This document shows, in pieces, positions 14,271 through 21,636 of a DNA stretch of 23,044 nucleotides (its first letter is position 1; every line of letters begins with the position of its first letter). The notes beneath the pieces are model-generated. The model saw only the letters and a list, made by a program, of their open reading frames with translations, ran no database searches and was not told the DNA's origin. The stretch is from contig JAPLMO010000371.1 of NCBI GenBank assembly GCA_026386995.1, positions 1 through 23,044 on the forward strand. Reading direction: 5' to 3'. The translations under genes and the position numbers were made by a program. The stretch is from Planctomycetota bacterium (lineage in GTDB: Bacteria > Planctomycetota > Phycisphaerae > FEN-1346).

Positions 14271-14807
14271 TCAGGCGTTGTCCCAGGGCGATTCCAGGGG
14301 TGCCGGACAGAACGCCTCGCGATCGCACTTCTTGCACATGGCCCCGGACCAGACAGCCTCGAAGAGGTCCGCCACGGTATCGACCAGAGCCGGGTCGTCG
14401 CTGACGAGGCCCATCTCGAAGTTGCGGCGGCGGGCGCTCTTGGCCCCGAGGCCCGCCCCGGTGAGGTTCGCACTGCCGACGTACAGGCGCTGGCCGTCGA
14501 CGATGGCGGCCTTGAAGTGTGTCCGCGGGCACCGGCGCATCTGGAACGTGCCGGGGGCGACCCCCTTCAGGTCCTCCAGAAACGGCCCCGACGGCACGCC
14601 GCTGTGGAGGATCCGCACCTCCACGCCCCGCCGGGCAAGGCGCGCCAGGACCCGCACAATGCTCTCGCTCGACCCGTCGCGCTTCTTGACCCGTGTGGCC
14701 TTGAGGGTCGCCGTGGCGATGAGCAGGCTATCCTTGGCCGACGGCAGGAGTTCCGTCAGGACGCGCTTGTAGATGGCGTCGCCAGTCAGGTACTCAACGT
14801 GCGGCAC
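14271..14807 (-). CDS. Phospholipase D-like protein with one HKD motif and a Cys-rich C-terminus
   Basis: 178-aa protein of the PLD/nuclease superfamily. One complete HKD motif: H97, K99 and D104 in THFKAAIVDG, followed by the family GSANLTGAG segment. The superfamily members with a single motif (Nuc type) act as homodimers on DNA or phosphodiesters. The C-terminal CKKCDREAFC (C158, C161, C167) could bind metal with an additional Cys nearby (C92 in RRCPRTHF), which is speculative. No signal peptide, so probably cytosolic. GTG at 14807 is preferred because GGGAG lies about 8 nt upstream; the open frame continues to a TTG at 14834 without support. A palindromic element occupies its promoter region. 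Confidence 0.82.
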   Translation of the reverse strand: MPHVEYLTGDAIYKRVLTELLPSAKDSLLIATATLKATRVKKRDGSSESIVRVLARLARRGVEVRILHSGVPSGPFLEDLKGVAPGTFQMRRCPRTHFKAAIVDGQRLYVGSANLTGAGLGAKSARRRNFEMGLVSDDPALVDTVADLFEAVWSGAMCKKCDREAFCPAPLESPWDNA

Positions 14808-14822
14808 GGAGGGCTCCCTAAC

Positions 14823-14940
14823 ACTGCAGCGCAACCTGACACTTTGCGCGGTGGCTCTCCTGAGCCACCGCGTGAGGAACTGCCTGTCTCGGCGTCACAG
14901 CGCCCACGAGCGCGGCGGGTCAGGAGACCCGCCGCGCAAA
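14823..14940. repeat. REPIN-like element, TTTGCGCGG family (second complete copy)
   Basis: Two inverted hairpins: GCGCGGTGGCTC-TCCT-GAGCCACCGCGT (14846-14873) and GCGCGGCGGGTC-AGGA-GACCCGCCGCGC (14910-14937). The loops TCCT and AGGA are complementary, and the outer TTTGCGCGG/CCGCGCAAA frames the pair. The left flank ACTGCAGCGCAACCT (14823-14837) matches the terminal repeat of the 3048-3190 element in most positions. The right terminal repeat is missing. Confidence 0.8.
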
Positions 14941-14978
14941 GGTGGGGGCCGAACGTTCGCAGGCGTCCGCGATGCGCC

Positions 14979-15002
14979 GCCCCCCGTGTGTTCACGGGGG
15001 GC
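14979..15002 (-). terminator. 10-bp GC hairpin downstream of the GH2 gene
   Basis: GCCCCCCGTG (14979-14988) is exactly inverted at 14993-15002 with a TGTT loop, 27 bp after the GH2 stop on the minus strand. No T-run follows, so it would stabilise the mRNA end or act as a factor-dependent terminator at most. Confidence 0.4.
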
Positions 15003-15029
15003 TGAATAAGACCATGTGCCCCCACAACG

Positions 15030-17180
15030 CTACTTCGCGGGCACCTTGAAATCCCGCAAACTGTGGACAGGCGCGGCCTTGCCGTCATCCAGTTCCGCCG
15101 CGGCCGTGTAGGCGCCCGCCTGGACGGGTGCGGCCAGGGTGAACGTGAGGACCTCGCGGCCCAAGGGCGGAACCGTCAGGTCCTGCGACACGGTCGACAG
15201 CTCCTTATCGCCGGCCATGACCTTCAGGCGCACCTTGCCGCGCCACTCCGTGTAGAGATCGTTGATGACGCAAACCTTGACCTCCTGCTTTGCGCCGGCC
15301 GCAAGTTCCTCGGCCCAGAAGTCGAGCATTATGCCCACGGGGTTGAAGGCGTCGCGCATATAGCGTTCGAAGTTGGGCTCGAAGGTGAGTTTCTCCAAGT
15401 CGGTCCAGTGATCGCTGGTGGCCCCGCCCTCGGGGCGCGGCTTGTCGCCCGGCCTTGAGTAGCCGAGGCCGCAGAAGTGCAGCACCCCCGCGCACGCACG
15501 ATGGCTACGCCAGAACTCGGTCTTGGCGGCGAAGTACCGCGCGCAAAGCACGCGGCGCTGCTCCACGGTGGAGTGGGGGCCGAGGAGGCTCTCGTAGACC
15601 TTATCGGTGAGGCACGTCGGCTGGCCGTCGCGGGTCAGCCACAGCCACCCGTACTCGTTGACGATGATCGCGTTGTTCCGCTGCGCTCTCGAAAGGCCCG
15701 GCGTGCCCGACATCTTCGCGATCTCGGAAAGGCGGAACGGCTTGCCGCCGCTCCAGGTCCGGACAAACATGTACGGGTGCGCCTCGACGCAATCGGTGGG
15801 GGCCTGCGGCTGGTCCCAGCCGTTGTCCCACGGCCGGTTCGAAAGGTCCAGGCTGCGCACCGCCTGGATGGCCTTGCCGGTCTCGCCTGTGGCGCTCTCG
15901 TTCTGCGAGTCCCAGATGACCACGCACGGATGGTTCCACCGCTCGCGCATCCACTCGATGAACTGCGGGATGATCTTTTCGGCCTTCGGGTTCTCGGGGG
16001 CCTCCCTGCCGAGGGTCCAGATGGGGAACTCGTCCTGGATGAGGATGCCCTCCTGGTCGGCGATGTCGTACCAGAAGTCCGGCGGGAAGCCGATGCAGTA
16101 CCTGAGGGAGTTCCAGTGCATCCCCTTGAACTTCTGGTGCAGCCGCACGACCCACTCGGGCCGCCACGGCTTGTCGCCCCGCTCGGAGTCCTCAAAGAAC
16201 CGGTAGCAGGTGACGTTGCTGCCGCGAAGGTAGTAGGTCTTACCGTTCAGCACCGCACGCCGCGTCTTGGGGTCGAAGCGGAACGACCGCATGCCGAAGC
16301 GTTCGCGGGCGCCGTCGGCGCCGGTCGTCAGACGCAACTCGTAAAGGAACGGCTCCTCCGGCGACCACAGGCGGCAGCCGGGGATGGGGATGGTCAGGTC
16401 GACGGTCTTCCGCTCGCCGGCCGCCAGGGCGACTTTCGGGGCCGCGGCCGAGGCGACCGTCTTGCCGCCGGCGACCTCCGCCACCTCGACCTTCAGGGCC
16501 GCATCGCACGGCTTGCCGGCGGCCTCGACCTCGGCCACGATGCGGACGGACTTCGCGTCGATGTCGGGAACAACCTGCACGTTCACCAGGTACGGGGCGC
16601 TCGTGAGGATCAGGTCAACGGAATCGTAGATGCCGGGGGCATAGCGGAACCTCTCGAAGTCCCAGCCGGTGGCCATGTCCTGCGGCAGGCTTTCGCGGTC
16701 GGCCCCGACGCGGATGACAAGTTCATTCTCGGCCCCGCCGCCCTTCAGGTGCTCGCGCACGCTGAAGTACACGGGCGTGAAGCACGGCAGGTGCTCGCCG
16801 ACGGCCTGCCCGTTCAACCAGACCTTTGTGCCGTAGCAGGCCTTGTAGATCTTGAGGACGGCGATCTCGGGCGCCGCCCCCTCGACCTTGAACGTGCGGC
16901 GGTACCAGAACGCCTGCCGAAGCGGACTCTTCCTGCCGACCTCGGCGAAGGCGGGTTTGGCCATGTCCATGAGGCCCGGCACCGCCACGGTGTGCGTGAA
17001 GGCCGCCGGCGGCGCTTCCATGCCGCCCTGCTCCACCTGCCACTGGCCGTCGAGGCTCAGGACGGTGCGCGGCGGCAGGGCCTTCAGGCCCCCGCTCGCA
17101 GCGGCCGCCAGGCCGGCCAGAACGACGATGGCGAACAGGAGGCGGGGCACCCGCATACTGAACGAGATCGCTTCGGACAT
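15030..17180 (-). CDS. Secreted glycoside hydrolase family 2 protein
   Basis: 716-aa retaining glycosidase of family GH2 (beta-galactosidase/glucuronidase/mannosidase type; the substrate cannot be told). A hydrophobic signal sequence (about residues 9-28, LLFAIVVLAGLAAAA) indicates export. Domain order: sugar-binding jelly roll (about 40-190, FWYRRTFKV, VWLNGQAVGEH), Ig-like domain (to about 290), TIM barrel (about 300-600) with acid/base E428 in IWDSQNES and nucleophile E509 in VNEYGW, then a C-terminal Ig-like domain. The 81-residue spacing of the two Glu fits GH2. The start ATG 17180 has GGAG 8 nt upstream. It lies 74 bp downstream of the ATPase gene in the same orientation, with no obvious functional link. 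Confidence 0.9.
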   Translation of the reverse strand: MSEAISFSMRVPRLLFAIVVLAGLAAAASGGLKALPPRTVLSLDGQWQVEQGGMEAPPAAFTHTVAVPGLMDMAKPAFAEVGRKSPLRQAFWYRRTFKVEGAAPEIAVLKIYKACYGTKVWLNGQAVGEHLPCFTPVYFSVREHLKGGGAENELVIRVGADRESLPQDMATGWDFERFRYAPGIYDSVDLILTSAPYLVNVQVVPDIDAKSVRIVAEVEAAGKPCDAALKVEVAEVAGGKTVASAAAPKVALAAGERKTVDLTIPIPGCRLWSPEEPFLYELRLTTGADGARERFGMRSFRFDPKTRRAVLNGKTYYLRGSNVTCYRFFEDSERGDKPWRPEWVVRLHQKFKGMHWNSLRYCIGFPPDFWYDIADQEGILIQDEFPIWTLGREAPENPKAEKIIPQFIEWMRERWNHPCVVIWDSQNESATGETGKAIQAVRSLDLSNRPWDNGWDQPQAPTDCVEAHPYMFVRTWSGGKPFRLSEIAKMSGTPGLSRAQRNNAIIVNEYGWLWLTRDGQPTCLTDKVYESLLGPHSTVEQRRVLCARYFAAKTEFWRSHRACAGVLHFCGLGYSRPGDKPRPEGGATSDHWTDLEKLTFEPNFERYMRDAFNPVGIMLDFWAEELAAGAKQEVKVCVINDLYTEWRGKVRLKVMAGDKELSTVSQDLTVPPLGREVLTFTLAAPVQAGAYTAAAELDDGKAAPVHSLRDFKVPAK

Positions 17181-17254
17181 GATTTGCACTCCGCAAATGT
17201 AAGCCGGGGCCACCCCGGCAAGGGTTTCAGCATACCGCCGGCGGGCCGCCGCGC

Positions 17255-18700
17255 CTACTTCTCCCACAAGAGCCTTTCCGCCTGCCCCACGAGGTAGAGG
17301 AAAATATGTGCCGGAATCTGGAGGAATCGCGTCTTGGTCCCCGCAAATTGCTTTGTGCCGAAGTCATCCTCTCGGCGGGTTACCCAGAAAGCGTGATAAG
17401 GTTGCTCGCGGCGGCAGAATGCAACCAGGCCCGAGTTCTCAGGCAGTGGCGCGGAGTCACGATACTTGACCTCAACGGGGATCGTGTAGGAAGGGCTTCT
17501 GACGATGATGTCCACTTCCTTATCCGACTTTGCGTCGCGCCAATAAAGGGTTTCAGGCGTATCGCGGTAGTGGTAGGCGTAAAGATGTCTGAACACGGCG
17601 GTCTCGACCATGACCCTCATCTCCTGGGGGTCCGCGAGCACCTCTTCGCCTCGCAGGAGGACGGCGTTTCGCAGGGCGGCGTCGACCAGATAAATCTTAT
17701 ACCGGGCCTTGAGGACCTTCTTGCCCGAGGATTCATAAGGACCCACGCGATAAATCAGGTTGGCTTCCCGAAGGAACTCAAAGTGATTGGAGACCGTGGC
17801 AGGCAGCGACCCGAGAGCGTCGGCGCAAGTCTTGACAGCGACGATTCCGCCGCTGTGCAGGCAGAGATAGATGAAGAGCCTCTCAAGGTCATTGACGTTG
17901 CGCACGCCGAAGAGCGCGGCCATGTCCCGTTTGAGCACTCTTTCCACCACGTCCTCGCGAAGAAGCCGCTGGCAAAGGGCCAGGTCGGCCTGCTGCGCCG
18001 TTTCGGGAAATCCTCCCACAAGCAAGTAGCGCAGGAATCGCGGCTCGACGACCCGAAACTTGGCGGCAAGGCCCGATAATTCGGCGTCTGTCTTATCCAG
18101 GAGGTCGACGGGGCGCAGATTCTCGGGAACGCCCGTGGGCATCTCTCCCCGAATCTGGAGGAACTCGTAGAAAGAGAGTGTTGGCACCGTGAGCCTTACC
18201 CACCGCCCAACTCCGGTGTCCGCAATCCCCCGCTGATGCACCAGGCTTGCCGATCCCGTCGCAAGCAGGCGATAGTTGGGCCTGTGATCCACCAACTGCT
18301 TCAGTTCAAGTTGCCATTCGGCCGAGTACTGGATTTCGTCCAGCAAGAGCATTGCGGGCCGCCCCTCGGGGTACACATTCTCGTGGTAGGTACGCAGTAT
18401 CCGTTCGAGGCGAACCAGTTTCAGGAGCGGGTGATCGAGGCTCAGGTAGAGGACGCTCGCGGGCTCCGTGCCCGCATCCACCAAGTCGGCGGCGACCTGA
18501 CTTAAGATCGTCGTCTTGCCGACTCGGCGCGGCCCCGAAAGCAGAATCGCGCGGTGTAAAGAGGGGTCGTCAAGATGACGCCTGGCAGCAAAGTAGGCAA
18601 GTCGCCTGAAAGGCGGTACCGCCAGACGACGGCCCTGCCACCAGGGATTGAATCCCTGGAGTACGCGCAAAACCTCGTTCTGGTCGAAAAAGTCCTTCAT
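17255..18700 (-). CDS. AAA-type ATPase with DUF4143 domain
   Basis: 481-aa protein of the AAA_14/DUF4143 family, known from many bacteria and archaea but of undefined function. Walker A GPRRVGKT at 56-63, Walker B MLLLDEIQ at 117-124 and a sensor-like ATGSAS near 147-152. The C-terminal part has a winged-helix-like segment and a restriction-endonuclease-like core with KEVDIIV (D397) and VEVKY (E410, K412), the D-ExK arrangement of PD-(D/E)xK nucleases. The family is typically mobile and patchily distributed. Codon use looks less GC-biased than the neighbours (many A/T third positions), which hints at later acquisition (inference). The ATG at 18700 has no good ribosome site. Confidence 0.88.
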   Translation of the reverse strand: MKDFFDQNEVLRVLQGFNPWWQGRRLAVPPFRRLAYFAARRHLDDPSLHRAILLSGPRRVGKTTILSQVAADLVDAGTEPASVLYLSLDHPLLKLVRLERILRTYHENVYPEGRPAMLLLDEIQYSAEWQLELKQLVDHRPNYRLLATGSASLVHQRGIADTGVGRWVRLTVPTLSFYEFLQIRGEMPTGVPENLRPVDLLDKTDAELSGLAAKFRVVEPRFLRYLLVGGFPETAQQADLALCQRLLREDVVERVLKRDMAALFGVRNVNDLERLFIYLCLHSGGIVAVKTCADALGSLPATVSNHFEFLREANLIYRVGPYESSGKKVLKARYKIYLVDAALRNAVLLRGEEVLADPQEMRVMVETAVFRHLYAYHYRDTPETLYWRDAKSDKEVDIIVRSPSYTIPVEVKYRDSAPLPENSGLVAFCRREQPYHAFWVTRREDDFGTKQFAGTKTRFLQIPAHIFLYLVGQAERLLWEK

Positions 18701-18804
18701 GGCACACCCATACTATCGACTTTGGGCGGTAAAGTCTACAGTATAACGTGTACTTGGTCCCTACGAGACCCCGGTGGGCACTTGGCGATACACGGCTCAC
18801 CGGC

Positions 18805-20037
18805 CTACATCACCGCCAGCAGGACAATCACCAGCACCGCCGCGGCCAAGGCCACCAAGAGAATGATCGTCAACTGGTTGACGGCGAAGGGGCTGGGAGG
18901 CGGGGGCGGAGGGGGCTCTGGCTTGATTTCTTTGCCGCCCGCCAGGCCCTCCAGCAGCGTGCTGCCCATGCCGACCTTCTCGCGGGCGATGCGCGGCGGC
19001 TGGCCGGTAGCCACGGCCCGGAGGTCCGCCAGGAGGTCCTCCGTCGAGTTGTAGCGGTCTTTGGGGCGCTTGCTCATCATGACTTCGACGACTTCGCTTA
19101 CACCCGCCGAAAGACTCGCGTTGAGGTGGTCCGGCGGCACGAGGGTCCCCGTGACGTGCCTCTGCATGACCTGCTGCGGCGTGGGGGCGGTGTACGGCGG
19201 CCGGCCGGTGAGCATCTCGTAGAAACTCGCCCCGAGGGAATAGATGTCGGCCCGGAAATCGATGTTCGGGCTCCCGAGGACCTGTTCCGGGGCGATGTAG
19301 TACGGCGTGCCGAATGCCTTGCCGGCCTCTTCCAGGGCGGCGCCGGCGTCGCCGGTGTGGCGTGCCAGGCCCATGTCGGCCAGTTTCGCAACGCCTTCCT
19401 TGGTAAGCATGATGTTCCTGGGCTTGACGTCGCGATGGATGAACCCGCGCGAGTGTGCGTGGGCCAGCGCCTCGGCGATATGGATGACGATCTCCAGCGC
19501 CCGCTCTTCCTCCAGCGCGCCGCCGCGAGCCTTGATCAGGTCGTAGACGGTCGTGCCGTCAATGAATTCCTGGACGAAGTAGGGGTAGCCGTCGGCCTCG
19601 CCGGCGTCGATGGCCTGGACGATATTGTTGTGCGACAGTTGGGCGGCCAGGCGGGCCTCCTGGACGAAGCGGCGGCGGGCCTCCGGGTCGCGGGCCGCCC
19701 GCGAGAGGAGCACCTTGACGGCCACGATGCGGTCGACCGACAGTTGGCGGGCCTTGTAGACGACAGCCTGGCTGCCGCGACCCAGCCGTTCCATCATCTG
19801 GAGGCCGGGGATCTGGAGGGTCGGCGAGACGGTTTCTTCCTTCAGGGACCCCTGGATCCGCTGGGCCTGGTTGCGCGTCAGCGCTCCGACCTGGACCAGC
19901 GCCTCGGGCATCGAGAATCGTTGGCCCTGCTCCTCGGCCTGATTGAGGAACCGCCGCGTTTCCTTCAGTTCCTCTTCGGTCACCAGACCGCGGTCCAGAA
20001 CGTATTGTTCAAACCGTGCTTCGGATACAGGCGACAT
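18805..20037 (-). CDS. Hanks-type Ser/Thr protein kinase, tail-anchored
   Basis: 410-aa kinase. Residues 1-75 form a helical N-terminal region of unknown family (VLDRGLVTEEELKETRRFL). The kinase domain spans about 79-345: Gly-loop LGRGSQAVVY (85-94), ATP-anchoring K108 in VAVKVL, catalytic HRDVKPRN with D203, metal-binding D221 in a DMG (not DFG) triad and APEQ at 249-252. A Pro-rich linker (372-382) precedes one transmembrane helix (about 388-410) that ends the protein, so the kinase should face the cytosol with no external sensor domain. GAGG lies a few nt before the ATG. Substrates are unknown, and no phosphatase or FHA gene is adjacent. Confidence 0.92.
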   Translation of the reverse strand: MSPVSEARFEQYVLDRGLVTEEELKETRRFLNQAEEQGQRFSMPEALVQVGALTRNQAQRIQGSLKEETVSPTLQIPGLQMMERLGRGSQAVVYKARQLSVDRIVAVKVLLSRAARDPEARRRFVQEARLAAQLSHNNIVQAIDAGEADGYPYFVQEFIDGTTVYDLIKARGGALEEERALEIVIHIAEALAHAHSRGFIHRDVKPRNIMLTKEGVAKLADMGLARHTGDAGAALEEAGKAFGTPYYIAPEQVLGSPNIDFRADIYSLGASFYEMLTGRPPYTAPTPQQVMQRHVTGTLVPPDHLNASLSAGVSEVVEVMMSKRPKDRYNSTEDLLADLRAVATGQPPRIAREKVGMGSTLLEGLAGGKEIKPEPPPPPPPSPFAVNQLTIILLVALAAAVLVIVLLAVM

Positions 20038-20138
20038 GGGGCCTCACTGAACGCGTACCCACTTAGAACTAACTATCGTACCGTGCGCGCGCGGCGTCAA
20101 CCAAAATTGCGGTTCTTGTGGATGGCGTCAATCTTAGG

Positions 20139-20190
20139 ACGACAGCGCAACTTCCGTATTGTGCGCGGCAGTTCTCCTGACCCGTACGTG
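20139..20190. repeat. Decayed half of a TTTGCGCGG-family element
   Basis: ACGACAGCGCAACTT (20139-20153), preceded by TTAG, matches the terminal repeat at 3048. It is followed after a few bases by GCGCGGCAGTTCTCCTGACCC, resembling the left hairpin at 14846, but the right side of the hairpin no longer pairs. Upstream (20038-20138) I see nothing definite. Confidence 0.4.
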
Positions 20191-20219
20191 TTTAGCGTGT
20201 GGCGCGCCCCGCAATAACG

Positions 20220-20301
20220 GGTGTGGCACGGCTGGCTTGTCCAGCCGTGGGAAACGTCGCGAGCCTTCCACCACGGCTGGACAAGCCAGCCGTGCCACAC
20301 C
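20220..20301. repeat. Perfect 31-bp inverted repeat, GGCACGGCTGG type
   Basis: 20220-20250 is exactly inverted at 20271-20301 around a 20-nt centre. Each arm is also a hairpin (CACGGCTGG-CTTGT-CCAGCCGTG). It sits in the 333-bp gap between the kinase start and the STN-protein stop. The perfect match of the arms suggests a recent or actively maintained copy. Confidence 0.9.
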
Positions 20302-20370
20302 GCGGTGCCGGCGTTAACACGTGCCCCGACCCGGGCGCAAATCGTGGGCGCTCCGTCCCCTGCCGGGCGG

Positions 20371-21222
20371 CTATTCGATCGACGCCAGGAACTTCGCGAT
20401 GGCCCGGTGGCCGTGCTCGGTCTGCGACACGATCAGCCGCCCACCCAGGTACTGGATTGTCGCCGGTCCGCCGTCGTCGTCCCAGGGGGCGATGCGGCGG
20501 TCGTTCTGGTTCTTGACGAACTTCTTGACGAGTTCGATGATGCGCTCGGGGGTCGCGCGGCCGGCGTCCTCGGGCTTCGCCGTGGTGGTAAAGAGGCCAG
20601 CGCCTCCCCCGCCGCCGGAGGTGGCGGCGGTGGCCTGCTGGAGCACGTTGCCCACCTCGAACCGCGGCGCGTCCGTGAAGTCCGGGATCTCCGCCATCGC
20701 CAACTGGACGCTGTACAGGGCGGTCTTCAGCGGAAGCCACGATTTCTCAAGCGTCGTGATGAGGAGGTACCCCGCCTCGATGCGGTACCCGACCTCCTTC
20801 GGGAGAATCAGGTTGAGGGCGGCCTCGTAGGTCATCCGCGACAGGCGCACCGAGACGGTCCGTGCCGACAGGTCGATGCCCGCATCCTGAATGGCGTTGT
20901 CGTAGACAACCGAGAACTTGCCGACCTCGCTCATGTACGTCAGGACGTCCTTGACGGCCATGTTCTCGAATTCAAAGGACGGCCGCGGCGACATCAGCGT
21001 GCGTCGCGTGCGGGCGAGTTCATGGGCCCTCTTGGCGGCCTCTTCGCGGGCCTGCTTCTCCGCGGCCAGATCCGCAACGGGCTTGGCGGCGGTGTCTTTG
21101 ACGATCACGCCGCCCGGCGGCGCCGCGGCCGGCGGCTGCAAGCCTGTCTCGATGCCCAAGGCAAGGCCCCATCCGCCCGCCACCATCGCAAGGCCCAGTA
21201 TCACGGCCGGCGTCCATTTCAT
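20371..21222 (-). CDS. Periplasmic protein with STN/secretin N-domain-like region
   Basis: 283-aa protein. Residues 1-23 are a signal peptide or membrane anchor (MKWTPAVILGLAMVAGG). A charged helix (about 50-75) is followed at 83-157 by a region like the short N-terminal (STN) domain of secretins and TonB receptors (SFEFENMAVKDVLTYMSEV ... VSVRLSRMTYEAALNLIL ... YLLITT). A Gly-rich linker (203-209) leads to a C-terminal part GGRLIVSQTEHGHRAIAKFL (260-279), like the secretin N1 module. No secretin pore domain is present, so it would be an accessory or interaction protein. The start has AGGAGG 7 nt upstream. It is separated from the kinase by the 31-bp inverted repeat. Confidence 0.82.
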   Translation of the reverse strand: MKWTPAVILGLAMVAGGWGLALGIETGLQPPAAAPPGGVIVKDTAAKPVADLAAEKQAREEAAKRAHELARTRRTLMSPRPSFEFENMAVKDVLTYMSEVGKFSVVYDNAIQDAGIDLSARTVSVRLSRMTYEAALNLILPKEVGYRIEAGYLLITTLEKSWLPLKTALYSVQLAMAEIPDFTDAPRFEVGNVLQQATAATSGGGGGAGLFTTTAKPEDAGRATPERIIELVKKFVKNQNDRRIAPWDDDGGPATIQYLGGRLIVSQTEHGHRAIAKFLASIE

Positions 21223-21307
21223 GGTCGGCCTCCTTCTCTGATCGCGGGTCGATGCACGCACGGGCGGGCCGCGATCCGCCGATCTCCCATAGGCCCGCGG
21301 TCACCTG

Positions 21308-21313
21308 ATTATA
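21308..21313 (-). promoter_or_regulatory. Candidate -10 box of the STN-protein gene
   Basis: A perfect TATAAT on the minus strand lies 86 nt upstream of the start at 21222, within an AT-richer stretch. No convincing -35 box is visible 16-18 nt further upstream. Confidence 0.4.
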
Positions 21314-21466
21314 CGACATCGTCCGCTAAGACGAGAGATTTTGGCTGGCGCTCTTCTCTATCGCCTTTGACGGACGCCATGGGGGCCTATTCAGCGGGCG
21401 CGGTGGATGGGCCAGGCGTTATTTTCGGCGAGGCATTGCGTCCGCTTCGCAGGTTTCATATTGCAG

Positions 21467-21600
21467 ACCAGTAGTCCGTCAACTTTGATTCTGTGGGTGC
21501 CACGGCTGCGCAGTTTGCAGCCGTGCTTCCCTGCCGACGACCACGGCTGCACAAGGCGCAGCCGTGGCACCCACAGATTCAATTGTGACAGGCTACCAGT
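21467..21600. repeat. Long inverted-repeat element, GTGCCACGGCTG family
   Basis: GGGTGCCACGGCTGCGC (21495-21511) is exactly inverted at 21556-21572. The inverted match continues outward with mismatches: TCTGTGGGTGCC, TTGA, GTCA and, more weakly, ACCAGTAG/CTACCAGT at the ends, giving arms of about 45 nt. The right arm and its ACAGATTCAATTGTGACAG flank match the element at 5371-5470. It fills most of the 414-bp divergent gap between the STN-protein and DUF1080 genes; the rest (21223-21466) shows only the -10 candidate. Confidence 0.82.
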
Positions 21601-21636
21601 CATCGGCGATTGCCGCCGAGCGAAAGGAGACGCACC

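Noticed and set aside
15477..17297. 606-codon plus-strand open frame opposite the GH2 gene
   Set aside because: The opposite strand has a full GH2 with both catalytic glutamates, signal peptide and ribosome site; this frame has none of these.
17255..18807. Anti-phage defence island around the ATPase and PLD-like genes
   Set aside because: The neighbours are a GH2 hydrolase and a membrane kinase with no known defence partner genes; DUF4143 ATPases and PLD proteins occur outside defence loci.
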